64,000 nt of DNA from Undaria pinnatifida (GCA_012845835.1 JABAKD010000020.1:4982720-5046719), one strand, 5' to 3'; shown: positions 36,321 through 48,384, numbered from the stretch's first letter. The notes: generated by a model not told the origin, from the letters alone. Numbers and translations: made by a program.

Positions 36321-36397
36321 TAGATATATAAGACATCGGCCACAATCACTGAGCAAACATCCAGCAAGCACAACGTCATACCCCTGGCGGCACTCAC

Positions 36398-36613
36398 TTT
36401 GGCAGCACTTGGCCTCGCTGCATATCCCGTCGTCAAGTTGCAACGCGCGGCCCGCGAGCGAACTGTCAAACCAAGTTGAAGATGAGGACAAGGTTTCGCC
36501 AGAGTCCGTATCTTCCAATAGGCAGTTCCCAGCATCAGGAATAACCTCAGAGCCAAGGTCGCAACCCCAATCCTCGCATGAAATACAGCCATCCTCTCCC
36601 AGTGTACAGTCAT
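36398..36613 (-). CDS. Cys-rich module exon 1
   Basis: 72 codons between the acceptor TTTTCGATAG (after a CCACGTTTGTTTT tract) and the donor GTGAGT (plus ACTCAC at 36392-36397), phase 1 at both ends. It has eight Cys: C-x6-C-x2-C-x4-C-x12-C-x33-C-x4-C-C. Fragments are DDCTLGEDGCISCEDWGC, IPDAGNCLLEDTDSGE and LQLDDGICSEAKCCQ. About half the residues and all Cys match exon 2 at 19370. The apparent read-through SEC after CCQ is the donor itself (GTGAGTGC). No signal peptide is visible in the adjoining 36614-36830, so an earlier exon is expected to the right. Family not recognised. Confidence 0.6.
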
Positions 36614-36829
36614 CTATCGAAAACAAACGTGGAGGAGAGACAGCGAAACGGCGTGTGCTGAGGAATTCAAACTGGCGCCCTTTGCCAAAGGTTGCCAAAC
36701 GTTTATGGCCAAAGCAGATAGCCGGCTGCCAAGCAACCGTCGCGTCCACGAGAAAATGGCGGTGGAGTTGAGATGAGGTGATTTCCTTGCTCCAAAGGGA
36801 AACAAGACGGTATGCTTGACGCCTCAAGG

Positions 36830-38220
36830 GGTCATTTTGTTGGGGTTATTGGCTCATCATGCATCAACCAACAATCATGAAAAATGCGTAGAACTTCGTC
36901 CTGGTGCACAAGAAAGGGCAATTGATGCCTCCAAGTTGCACAGCCGATCAAAACCATAAGTTCCAGCAGTGTTGCCATGTTGCCGTAGTGTTGCGAATGA
37001 TGACGTTAAATACGTTACGAAGAATGCACAATAATGCAGCAAGGCAATTGTCCTCCAATCTGTGGTAATCTCTTCCGGAAGATAGTAACAACTTGATTGG
37101 CATTACAAATCTCTCGTCCATACATCAGCTATATCTGATTATTCGAGAACTAACACTACCCGGCTTCGTCAGCCCTCGCACTTTTCAAAGTAAGGACTGT
37201 TACCGGTACGCCTCTCTGGGCATATTTGTTGATTGACTATCATACGGCATGGTTCGGAATACGCCCATCCGCGACGGTAAAAATTCTAATCAATCCTCTG
37301 GCCTTGCGCCCCGGACCAAAACATCCGCGTACAGTTAAGGTTATCCACGGTGCCTTCCCTCGTTGTCTTGTTTTTCGTTCGAACGCACGTTGTTGTTACT
37401 CGATTATCGATATGCAGCCGGCGGAACCTCCACAGTTGGGACCACGGCCAGGCTATTATAATATTGTAGTTGCCCTGATCCGCCTCGTGGTATCAAGAGG
37501 TGGTGAGCACCTAGAGGGAAAATCGGATGTACTAGACCCAGATAAGCTTGCGTTAGATTGTGCGAAGCTACCCTATATACTGCTGTATGTGATGGATGTA
37601 TTAATAGTAGACTAGATTTATCGGGCTCCTCATACGAGGAGAGCAACAAAAAAAAGGTGTTTTTGAGTGACAGCAGTGCCGTCAAAAACAGTTCGAAGCT
37701 TTTAGGCCACACGTCAATGCTCCTATGATACTCCTACATTCAAAACACAATACTTGTAGGGTCGTTCGAAAACCAGTATTATGGTTGGTGCCCCCGACGT
37801 TGGCTGGATGACGTCATCTATTGTGTTGCTACGATTCGTGGGGATGCCCCCAAAAAGGACGAAGTTCCAAAATCCTCACCATCATGATATATAGTCTGGT
37901 CTAGACTATAGGAACAAAGTTGAATATCTCGGGTCAAGATCAATCTTTTTGGGCCAGCTGCAAGACGTGAGACATTTCGATCGCACGTGCCACCACCGGT
38001 TGTAGGTGACCTCATTGCTATGAAGGACGCATGACGTGTCTGCAACTCCTCACTACACACCCAGCTAGCGCCAGAAGGGTGACTTACAAAGAGGACGGTC
38101 AGTCCAAGAAGAGCATAACCATTCAACTCTATGCATACCTTCCTTGACGGGGTCAAAATCAGACAGGTAAAATATAGTCTCAAGACTACGGCTTACTTCG
38201 GAATACGGGGGATGTTCGTA
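36830..38220. other. No gene recognised
   Basis: Mixed sequence. A 129-codon frame at 37226-37615 (+) has no recognisable domain and no splice or composition support. TAGTCTGGTCTAGACTATAG occurs near 37889. Confidence 0.4.
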
Positions 38221-38230
38221 TTACTATTAT

Positions 38231-38312
38231 TATAGAAAATGAAAATACACTCCAGCTGTGAGATCGAAGATTTCGTCGAAACTCATCTTTGCAACCTGTG
38301 TGATACTCCGTT
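38231..38312 (+). repeat. Dispersed family A, short copy
   Basis: Terminal block only (CCAGCTGTGAGATCGAAGAT, then CATCTTTGCAACCTGTGTGA). Confidence 0.75.
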
Positions 38313-38509
38313 ATATATCATTTTTACTACTGTGGTCTATACTGCAGACTCGCTTGTCTCGTTTCTAATTAATTGCTGTATCACCCTGTTCACATAATGA
38401 TCTTTATCATTGCAGGCTACAGGTTGTCGACGTTATTACTAGTCTAGAGTCTATGATGATTTTGGTTGCGTACCGGTGAGCCTAGGGGCTTTTCCTACTT
38501 TTATACGCT

Positions 38510-38985
38510 GACGCGAGGGCACATGCACAATCATAGGCGGGAGATCCACTACAGTTGTTGCTGCTGTTCTCACAGTAACTCGCATCATCAAGTCCGTGGT
38601 CACAGGACAGGCTCCAGTCACTCTGGAGCTGGGGAATACCCCAAGGAAAAACACAAACAACCCAAGGTGGTACACGCATATACAAGAGCTGACGCATTTC
38701 ATGCCTCCACCAGAAACATATAAAAGTGAAATCGGGAGTCAGTCTACGATGTGCCAGGTCCATACCGATCCATACGTCTCAATACTCGCGCCTAAAAAGC
38801 TGACTTTACCGCTTGCGACCCAAGACCACCACGTATATATTACACGTAGTATCTATCACTACGCATACGCACGACAGACGCAAGTCAGTTGGAGAAAATA
38901 AACAAAGAAAAGAAAAGAAGATAAAGGAAAGGAAAGAAAGGAGAAGAAGGGGAAGAAAGTTAACAGCTACCAAGCGTATCATGTC
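38510..38985 (-). mobile_element. AAC-tailed retroposon, copy 1
   Basis: Shares CAAGTCCGTGGTCACAGGAC, CTCCAGTCACTCTGGAGCTG, CCAGAAACATATAAAAGTGA and AGTCAGTCTACGATGTGCCA with copies at 42.1, 52.3 and 55.3 kb. An A/G-rich block (AAAGAAAAGAAAAGAAG type) lies near 38900. The tail side here is only a short GTTGTTGCTGCTGTTCTCAC. Repeat-flank structure and shared ends indicate a mobile element; no coding region is seen. Confidence 0.65.
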
Positions 38986-38999
38986 CAAGACCTGGACAA

Positions 39000-39760
39000 G
39001 GAGTGTACGATACGCACGAAAAACAAGCGATACTTGAAGTAATCTATCAAGTAAAACTCAGGCAATCACAGTTTGATACCGGTATCATACCACGCCCTCG
39101 CGCGTCGTGGTTCTTTTTTTCTTTATTCCATGCACGTAGCCTGGTGTACTGGCTTGCATGTTTTCCGACTCCGCATTCATTGCGTCTCATATTGGATAGT
39201 CAAATCACCTAGACGATAATGTTTGCACTCTGTCAATGAGCTTATGTTTTGAAGCTTGCGACATCAGATAGGGGTCGTCTCTCTCAAGGAAGGGGCATCG
39301 GCGCGGACACCGGTTGCGCTGGATGCTGTAGAACATGGGTTGAAATATCAGTTTAATGTGAAGGACACACACTAGTTTGCTATTAGACTACGCGTGTTCT
39401 TTCGTTGAGGGGGTACGCATTCTTTTCATGACAGATTGCTGTACGAGTTCAAATTGGAGGGTGTTCGTAGCGCCCTTACCCGATGTTGAGTTGCCGCGCA
39501 CACCCGATATGTTGGTGCAGTATGCGCTCATCATGCGGGACCACTAGGTGAGACGCTACGAACGGTAAAGACGTATCCTTAATTTTCAACCAAAACGGGG
39601 CCAAATTCGCCAGAAAAGCTGCCGCGCCGCGTGTCACGAGCGATAAGAGGTACCTGGTAGAGACAATACTCAACTGCAAACCACGACACGAACAACAACA
39701 GGGTGAACGATCCCGCAATTCATGAAGGCATAGACTACAGCAGCATCTTCTCCGATCAAA
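39000..39760. other. No gene recognised
   Basis: Short frames only. A 134-codon minus frame at 39476-39880 has no recognisable domain and runs into the repeat at its right end. Confidence 0.4.
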
Positions 39761-39764
39761 TCGA

Positions 39765-41025
39765 GAAACCGAAATATTATTCACAGCCGAAGTGTATTTG
39801 AATATTATTTGTGACCTAAACCTCCTAAAAATCCCCCCCCCCCCCCCCTCTTGCTCTCCCTTACTCAAACGCCCCACCAAATATCAAAATCCGCCACATT
39901 AACAAACACTTCACGCACAGGATATCACCTCATTATCTTTCGAGAGCCATCCATGCCGCTGTGCTCCCCCCCCCCCCCCCCCCCCCCTCCAACGCCCCCT
40001 CTTTCCCGACCACCTGCACGATCACGTAGACCTAGCACCATGCGTATAACAAGCTGATACATATCTTTGATCTCACAGCCGAAGTGTATTTGAATATTAT
40101 TTGTGACCTAAACCTCCTCAAAAACCTCTCCCCCCCCCCCCCCCCCCCCCCCCTCTTGCTCTCCCTTACTCAAACGCCCCACCAAATATCGAAATCCGCC
40201 ACATTAATAAACACTTCACGCACAGGATATCACCTCATTATCTTTCGAGAGCCATCCATACCGCTGTGTCCCCCCCCCCCCCGCCTCGAACGCCCCTTTC
40301 TTCCCCATCACCCGCACCTTCGCCTAGACCTAGCACCACACGTATAACAAACCCCTCACCTAAAACCCTTTCCCCCCCCCCCCCCCCCCGCCCCCCGCCC
40401 CCGCCCCCACCCCCCACCCTCCCCCCCCCCAACCCATCCCAACCCCACCCCCTCGAACACTCCACCCTCTCTTTACTCACTGATTGTACGACTTACCCCA
40501 GAATATACACGATAAACTGATGTATTATTTCCAAAAATGTCACATTTGTCCCCTCGAAATAATGTATAGTTTCCAGGCACATATCGACCTGCCCCCCCCC
40601 CCCCCCCCCCCCCCCCCCGCCCCCAATAATATACTGGTGCCAAAACCGTCAGATTTATCCCCTCGAAAGGATTTATAGCTTACATGCACAAATTGCCCCT
40701 TTCCCCCCCCCCCCCCCCCCCCCGCCCCCCTCCAAACCCGCTCGCTTTTGATCAAAACCAGGCCCCCCCTTTGCCTTCACAGCTGTCAGATTTTGTCCCC
40801 CTCAGAAACGGGTTTTATAGTTTCCGCGCACAGACTGACTAAAATCATCCTGTTGACCCTGATAGCTACACTGTAGCTGTAAGGGGAGTCGCCGACCTAT
40901 ATCCTTAATGAGGACACACAACTCGTAATGCGCGCGATCGGAGTATCACACACAGCTTGCAAAGATGAGTTTCGACGAAATCTTCGATCTCACAGCTGGA
41001 GTGTATTTTAATTTTTATAATATTT
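39765..41025 (-). repeat. Dispersed family A composite with C runs
   Basis: Minus-oriented family A end at 40785-41020. To its left are repeated modules: GTGTATTTGAATATTATTTG at 39795 and 40085, ACGCACAGGATATCACCTCA twice, and GTTTTATAGTTTCCGCGCAC. They are separated by C runs of about 12 to 28 bases (39832, 39967, 40130, 40371, 40591, 40704). The two left modules form a direct repeat of about 300 bp. Confidence 0.8.
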
Positions 41026-41496
41026 ACGAGAATTTAAAATGAAAACATTCACTACTCAATAGTATATATAATACTATCTATGTGGCAGCTGCGGTGTGTG
41101 TTCGTCACTGTTACAACACGAGCGGTCAGTGTGGGGATACGTGGCGCATGGACGGAGAAACAAAAAAACAAATGCCTACTATGATACGTGGTATGACATC
41201 ATGCACGGATTTTTTTCACGAAAAGGATTTTCTTCTTGACCGACAAACGACCAAGTTTAAACGACGAAATGCGAACGACCGTGGTTGCATCGAAATTGTT
41301 GCGTTGTGTGACCGTCCTCCACGGAACCATAATCGATTTTGAAGACGACGCGGTCTATCAAGGCCTCTAAGTGTTGCCAACGTCTGCCACTCGCCTGTCC
41401 TGCTGTGACGGGACTTCGGTTAGTTCGCTTGTGGTATGTCTCCATTCAACGCCTGTCCCTCGTGTTGCGGGCACCCCCTGTTCGTTGTTGTTATTG

Positions 41497-42099
<603 letters not shown>

Positions 42100-42115
<16 letters not shown>

Positions 42116-42640
42116 ACTCGCATGATCAAGTCCGTGGTCAGTGGACAGGCTCCAGTACTCTGGAGCTGGGGAAAACCCCAGAGAAAAACACAAACAAAAC
42201 AAAGGTGGTGCACGCATAGTCTATATCACAGCTGACGCAATTCATGCCTCCGCCAGAAACATTTAAAAAATGAAATTGGGAGCCAGCCTACGATGTGCCA
42301 GGTTCATGCTGGTGATTACGTCTCACTACTCGCGGGTGAAAAACCCACTATAATACAAGTACCGCCTGCTTCCTATCTCTACGCATACGCACGTCAGACT
42401 CAGGTCAATCTGAAAAAAAAGAAACAACAAAGAAAAGAAAAGAAAATCAAAGAAAGGAAAGGAAAGAAAAGACACGAAAATACAAGACAAGAAGGGGGAG
42501 CAAGGAAAAGGGGAAAAAAGTCATTCTAGCAGACCCTAGGAACTAACTAAAGACGGCATTGGGCTCATAGAGGGTATCAAGGGCATCACTGGCACTCGGG
42601 GGAGAACGCAACAAAGCGAAGAAGTCAGGACGGCGTTATG
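42100..42640 (-). mobile_element. AAC-tailed retroposon, copy 2 (long tail)
   Basis: Matches 52235-52990 in reverse complement from CGCCCTGACTTCTTCGC at the 5' side to CTTGATCATGCGAGTTAA next to the tail. It contains the A/G-rich block near 42420-42520. The AAC tail is the 600-bp microsatellite to its left. Confidence 0.75.
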
Positions 42641-42854
42641 GCTGAGTGGCTAAAGCCCCCCACGAGAGAAGAAGCACCCTTCCCAACCCTCGTCTTGAAG
42701 AGGGGGGGTGGGGACTCTGACGAAGCGCCGCCCACATGATGATTGCGCTGTTGACTCGATGTCGACGGCACCGTGACCTGTGCCAGAGGAATTTAGAGAA
42801 ATATAACCAAGAACGGGTATTAGAAGGAAATATTAGATGCGTATCATGGTATTA

Positions 42855-43771
42855 CAGTCAAACCCCGCTTAAAGACGCATATCGGTACTTTTTTTCAAGG
42901 CGTCTTTAACGCGGGGAATCGTCTTTAAGATTCCGGGGACGATAACGCACCATCCCCGGGGCCGATGGAGGCATAACGTACATCAAAAGACGCGCCGTTG
43001 CAGCAGGTATACTATAACGAAACGAGAATCCACAAATCTGACCGTCACAACGTTGCCGTGGTTGAAAGTGGAATGTACTTAAAAACCAAGTTTATACAGT
43101 AGTTGCCGCACCCCACCGCCCGAAATAAAATGCTCCGAGAAGTGGGTTCAATGTTGCAGGATGAAGGTTATTATGACTGCAGTGAACTCTCTCTCTCGGT
43201 TGGTGTCGACTGTGTTTTTCTTATTATCTTCTCGTCCTCATGTTGGAAACCTCGCCGATATATCATTCACCACCTCTGTTCCAACTTTGACATGTCAAAT
43301 CCTACCTGATAAGGACACAGATGGACATCAACTCAGAAAAACGGTGAAGATAAACAACGCTAGACAACAACAAGAGAACCGTACATCACAAACAGGCCCA
43401 TTGCTATATGCCCTCCACAAAAAAATAAAACCTACCGCCCCCACATGTCGCCAAGAGTGGCCTGCACCTCGCCCCCCTGCTTCGCTCTTCGGTTGACTTG
43501 AGTTTCATGAGTGAACGAATGCACAGTCCTCGAAAGAAGGTACAGGGTTTCGCTGTACTCGCCGTTCTTCCCTTTCGCGTTGAAAAAGGAGCGGCACTCC
43601 TCGAGGCGAGAGCGGACGTCGGCCTCTGTAAGCGACGTTGTCATGCACGACTCTGGCCTACCGTCGCCTTCCTCTTCGCTGGACACATCGTCACCCTGGT
43701 TCAGATTTTTTTTTCGTCTTTATAGCGGGGAGTTGACTTAAGAAGTGCGTCTTTAAGCGGGGTTTGACTGT
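42855..43771. mobile_element. pogo-like non-autonomous element
   Basis: Both ends read CAGTCAAACCCCGCTTAAAG in inverted orientation and both are flanked by TA, the target duplication of the Tc1/mariner-pogo group. CAGT starts are typical of pogo/Tigger elements. Further inner repeats (GTCTTTAACGCGGGG) follow the left end. At 917 bp it is too short for a full transposase. Confidence 0.8.
43432..43686 (-). pseudogene. Possible C-terminal remnant of a pogo-like transposase
   Basis: The frame reads MTTSLTEADVRSRLEECRSF, then FNAKGKNGEYSETLYLLSRT, an acidic-helical stretch like the C-terminal tails of Tigger/pogo transposases (an EA..L..LR.F pattern). It lies inside the element above and stops short of the inverted repeat. 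No DDE catalytic residue is in range, so the call rests on location and weak resemblance. Confidence 0.35.
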
Positions 43772-43779
43772 AGCTGTTT

Positions 43780-44394
43780 CTTGTCTAGACTAGTCTATAG
43801 ATAGTCTACAGTACGAAGCACCAAGCAGATCATTGAAGTTGTCAGATTTTTCTTGTATTGATAACCTAAAACAATTGCAATGCACAGCAGCAAGCAGCAG
43901 CTGGGACGTTGGGGTTTCGTTGAGGCGTCCATGTACATGTTTACAGTCGCAGATACGGTGGCGATCGCTACACACTGACGTAGCAGCGCACTGCTGTGGC
44001 TGCTCGCGTCCTGCTTTGTACTTTGTATCTTTGTGTATTGCTGATTTCCCTCGCAACATAAAATATATTATGCGTACACCAGAGATCGCTATCAGCACTA
44101 CAGAATAGTACTGGTTTTCCAATGTTCGATGGACGGCTGCAGGACAAAACCAACGAGGGCATGAACAAATGAAAGATCGCCTGAAACCGATGAACATAAC
44201 TCAGGCACTCGAATTCTGCCCTGCCACTACTACTACAGCTGTGTGGAGTGAAAATGATTAAAAACGACTGCCCAGAGGCCTGAAATAATCGTTTCCTCGT
44301 TAATGTAGTCCATGGACCACCCGGGGATGATACTCCCCCCCCCCCCCCCAAAATGACGCCATTTTTCCTGGAATGAGAGGAAATAGGGAAATTT
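43780..44394. other. No gene recognised
   Basis: Begins with CTAGACTAGTCTATAG, a short palindromic motif recurring elsewhere in the window. The 135- and 127-codon minus frames here overlap each other and show no domain. Confidence 0.4.
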
Positions 44395-44790
44395 TAGTGT
44401 GGTGATGTCAAGGTTATTAGTGGGGTATTAGTCCGTTTGACCACTTGCAAAAGGTTAACCAATAGCTTACCCAATCTAAGCCTTATAACAATCTTCCCCC
44501 CTGAAACGGCGGGATACCAGGTCGGCCGGATATACGGGCGGACCTGTCAATTATCCAAGCCGTTTCATTTGCTGGGTATACCGGGGAGAGTATTTTTCAA
44601 GTTCGCCATGGGAAAATCTGAAAAAGTTTATTATGGTGGATGTGGGGATCGAACCCACGACCCAAAAACCCATGGTCCTGCCGACTACGCCATTTGTTGG
44701 GGAATTTAGTGGGGTATTAGTCCGTTTGACCACTTGCAAAAGGTTAACCAATAGCTTACCCAAACTAAGCCTTATAACAGTGAGCTAAAG
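44395..44790 (-). repeat. tRNA-like SINE-like family, inverted copy
   Basis: Reverse complement of the 28.2-29.0 kb units. It includes CCTGAAACGGCGGGATACCA, and a tRNA-like segment at 44636-44702 whose minus strand reads TGGCGTAGTCGG (A box) and GTGGGTTCGATCCCCAC (B box and T-arm). The block GTCCGTTTGACCACTTGCAA occurs at 44430 and 44720, so about 1.3 units are present. Confidence 0.65.
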
Positions 44791-45084
44791 CTTTATTTTT
44801 CCCCATCAGCCAGATGATTAAAAAAAAAAATTAGGAATAGCTGGAAAAAGGCTGTTTCCCGGAAAATTTTGGGTTCCAGGTGAGGAATCACGCATCCTTG
44901 GGTTTAGAAGGAATTCAACCATTTAGGATCCCTCCAGCAGTCTGTCGTTGTATAAATATCTTTTAGTATGATTTCTTGTGTCGTGTACCTTCTCCGCTAT
45001 TCTATAGCCGTCTGTTGTATAGTCTACAGCAGTATTATAAAGATAAAATAAAGGTATGTAAATATATAGTCTAGTCTATGTATA

Positions 45085-45660
45085 TTGTTCTCACACTTTT
45101 ACTTTCCAGCTTCTGGACAAGCCGTGGTCGCAGGTGTCGTCCCTTCTCCCCCCCGGTTCTTGCCTTTAATTTTTATCGCGCAGAGGGTTCAGCAATCCCA
45201 CTGCTCGTCGATTTTTCATTGAGTGTTGTTAACCCACGCTCTTGTGCTTTCCGCAAGTTAGTTTAATAATGCACAAGAAAAAGTCTTAACGAATTTATTC
45301 GAATACGGCGGGGCTTGAACTCACGAAACTGATCTATACCATTTTTTTTTTTTTTTTCGCACTTTTACTTTCCAGCTTCTTGACAAGCCGTGGTCACAGG
45401 TGTTGTCCCTTTTCCCCCCCGGTTCTTGCCTTGAGTTTTTATTGCGCATAGGGGTCAGCAATCCCACTGCTCGTCGATTTTCCATCAAGTGTTGCTAACT
45501 CGCGCTCTCGCGCTTTTCGCAAGTCAATTTGTGCGCAAGAAAAAGTCCCAACAAATTTATTCGAGTATGCACTCGGCGGGGCTCGAACTCACGAAACTGA
45601 CCTATACCAGGCTCGTGGATAACCTGATACGCCACCGGGGCGACCGACCATACTCGAGGA
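45085..45660 (-). repeat. Two SINE copies, one inserted into the head of the other
   Basis: The block CAAGCCGTGGTC through TCAGCAATCCCACTGCTCGTCG to the tRNA-like GGGGCTTGAACTCACGAAAC occurs twice (45105-45342 and 45365-45650). On the minus strand the right copy starts with a full tRNA-like head (GCCCCGGTGGCGTATCAGG, then GAGTTCGAGCCCC) and ends in about 16 A at 45343-45358. There it interrupts the head of the left copy. A tRNA head plus poly(A) end is a SINE layout. Confidence 0.65.
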
Positions 45661-45679
45661 TGATACACCGGCGTATATG

Positions 45680-47115
45680 ATACTATAAAAATTAAAATAC
45701 ACTCAATCCAGCTGTGAGATCGAATATTTTGTCGAAACTCATCTTTGCAAGCTGTGTGATACTCCGATCGCGCGTATTACGGGTTGTGTGTCCTCATTAA
45801 TGATATAGGTCGGCGACTCCCCTTGCAACTACAGTGTAGCTGTCAGGGTCAACATGGTGATGTTAGTCAGTCTGTGCGCGGAAACTATAAAACCCGTCTA
45901 TGAGGGGGACAAAATCTGGCAGCTGTGGAAGGAAATGCATCAGTTTATCGAGTGAATCCTGTAAGTCGGATAACCGGTGAGGGGAGGGCGGAGTTTTTAA
46001 GGACGTGGGGGCCTTGGTTTGATCAAGAGGGAGCGGGGGGGGTGGGCGGGACCGGCGGGGCAGGTCAATTTGTGCGTGGAAACTATAACACTCCTTTAAG
46101 GGGATACATTTGACGGTTGTGGAAAGAATGCACCAGTTTATCATGTATATCCTGTAAGTCGTACAGCCAGTGAGGAGAGGGCGGAGCGTTGGAAGGGGTG
46201 GGGGGAGGAAGAGGTGGGGGAGGGGGGGGGGGGCGAAAGGGTTTTTAAAAAACATCTTTAGGTCGCATACATGTAGGGGTGTTTGCTATAGGCGTGGTGC
46301 TAGGTCTAGGCGATGGTGCGGGTGGTGGGGAAGGCGGGGGCATTTGTGGGGGGGTGGTGGGGGTGAATTGCAGCAGCGGCATGGATGGCGAGCTCTACAA
46401 AGATAATGAGATGCTATCAAGTGCTTGGAAGTGGTTATTACTCTGGCAGATTTCGATGTTAGGTTGGGCGTTTGAGCAAGAAGAGGGAGCCGAAAAAGAA
46501 ATTTAAACAAAAAGGGGAGGGGGGGGGAGGGTTTTGAAGAGGTTTAGGTCACATATGACATAAAACCACACTCCAGCTGTGAGATCGAAGATTTGGTCGA
46601 AACTCATCTTTGCAAGCTTGTGTGTGTGTGATATTCCGATCGCGCGTACTACGCATAGTCTATATGTAGGGGCTTGCTATACGTGTGGTGCTAGGTCTAG
46701 GCGATCGTGCGGGTGATGGGGAAGGAGGGGGCATTGGTGGGGGGGGGTGGGGGGGGGTTATGAAAGCTACGTCATGGGTGGCTAGAAAGATAATTACGTG
46801 ATATCAATTGCGCAGAAGTGTTTATTTCTCCGGCCGATTTCGATTGTAGGTGGGGCGTTTGAACAAAGGAAAGGGGGTGGGGGGGCTGGGGGGGGGGGGG
46901 GCGGAAATTAAATGTAGCTACGGCATGGATGGCTCGAAAGATAATGAGGTGATATCAGCTAGCTGGTAGTGTTTACTACTCTGGCAGATTTTGATTTTAG
47001 GTGGGGCGTTTGAACAAGAGGGATCGGGGAGGGGGGGGGACACTTCAAAATGTGCGCGGAAACTATAAATCCTCAAAGGGGAAAAATCTGACGGTTGCAG
47101 CAAAAAGACATCCCT
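45680..47115 (+). repeat. Dispersed family A composite with G runs
   Basis: A plus-oriented family A copy at 45684-45935 is followed by GTTTATCGAGTGAATCCTGT, GGTGAGGGGAGGGCGGAG, GGTGCTAGGTCTAGGCGATG and ATGGATGGCGAGCTC modules with G runs. A second terminal block lies at 46558-46660 with further modules after it. Module order mirrors 55.5-56.2 kb. Confidence 0.75.
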
Positions 47116-47119
47116 TTAT

Positions 47120-47825
47120 ATCACCCGCCTGGTTTGTATATTATTCTAGAAGATTTGATGTTGGAAGTGGTATGCAACACAATCTTTAGGTGTGGTAAGA
47201 AACGTGTAAAAGCTTCATAAATTGTCATTAGACATGGATCGCAAGATAGAATATTTCAATCCATAGGTAGTTGTCATTATTTTCTGACTTCGCTAACAAT
47301 AAAGCAACTGAGTCAAATCGACACACGACGCGTATGAAAATACGTAGAAGTGTGGTGAGCTTTATTTTTCCCCATCCGCCGGAGGATAAAAAACAAATAA
47401 CAAAAACGCCAGTTATTTCCAGAGGTTGTCAGGCGATCATGCAGACGGCAAGTAGGCAAGAAATACCCTGCGTAATAGGTTGGTTGTGTGGTCTACCGCA
47501 GTGTTAACATAATATGAATAAGTCGTTCTACGATGGCCCCTATTGTGGCGAAATTCAAATTGGCAATTTTTTGTTATTCCGTTCTTTTTACCCAGCAAAA
47601 TCAGTACACCCATTATTGTCCGTGCTGATTCTTCATCCTACGATAGGGAGATAAGAATTATGTGGTCACAAACTGCTGTGAGACAGTCAATGTAAACCAA
47701 TGTATTTAATATTTACAGAAAGAAAGGAAAATGAGAGAAATGATAATCCAACAATGGGAACAAAAAAGCAACAAAAAATGTACTCCTCCAGTAAAATACA
47801 GTCTACTCCTAGGTTTTATTTATCA
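47120..47825. other. No gene recognised
   Basis: AT-richer sequence with short frames only; nothing further supportable. Confidence 0.4.
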
Positions 47826-47829
47826 TAAA

Positions 47830-48095
47830 GGATGAAAACACACTCCAGCTGTGAGATCGAAGATATTGTCGAAACTCATCTTTGCAAGCTGTGTGTGATA
47901 CTCCGATCGCGCGTATTTATAGCACAACATAACAGATGATGCAAGTATAGTCGACTTTATACGTATCGAAACGACATCTACGCTTTACACTATACCAGGT
48001 AGCCGTACATGTATATTATAAAAATTCAAATACACTCCAGCTGTGAGATCGAATATTTTGTCGAAACTCATCTTGGCAAGTTGTGTATATTCTCG
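47830..48095 (+). repeat. Dispersed family A, two short copies
   Basis: Terminal blocks at 47838-47920 and 48015-48095 (CACTCCAGCTGTGAGATCGA in each) with about 95 bp of other sequence between them. Confidence 0.8.
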
Positions 48096-48213
48096 ATCTA
48101 TCTCTATAGACTACACAACTTGTATCCCCGTCAAGAGTATTTTGTGTCCAGCCGAGAAACTCTTGCCCTCTTTCTCAAAAATGTTAGAAGCGCGATCCTC
48201 ACAACTACCCACC

Positions 48214-48384
48214 TGGTGTCTCGAGGAACGCCTCTGCGCGCAGACTCGTTGCTTTTGTGCTGATCTCCTGGTCGCGGCGACAACCAACTTCCACTCTGCG
48301 TCGCCATCCTTTTGCAATGTCTTATCAAAGCTTTCGAAAAATTGTGAGTGCACAGGGGGCACTCCTTGCCTTCTCCGCGCTTCA
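48214..48384 (-). CDS. Candidate exon of a minus-strand gene (48.2-48.9 kb)
   Basis: Acceptor CTGTCTGAAG and donor region ACACCAG then GTGGGT. Two frames look protein-like: one with GKECPLCTHNFSKALIRHC, a possible C-x2-C...H zinc finger-like motif, and one with FFESFDKTLQKDGDAEWKL. The preceding exon candidate ends in phase 0 (ACT AAG then GTGAAT), which joins to the zinc-finger-like frame. Which frame is used cannot be settled from sequence alone. Confidence 0.3.

Noticed and set aside
36614..36827. Using the ATG at 36827 as the start of the Cys-rich protein
   Set aside because: The residues between (RRQAYRLVSLWSKE...) are not signal-like, and a strong acceptor at 36614 indicates the exon begins there. 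The matching segment before the second Cys exon is unrelated.
37226..37615. 129-codon plus frame
   Set aside because: Ordinary-looking but without recognisable domain, repeat relation or splice context; could be chance.
42636..42722. tRNA-Ser/Leu-like start (TGGCTGAGTGGC)
   Set aside because: A-box-like start only. No proper B box or acceptor pairing downstream.
44636..44702. tRNA gene on the minus strand
   Set aside because: A and B boxes are present but the acceptor and anticodon stems do not pair. It belongs to a repeated SINE-like unit.
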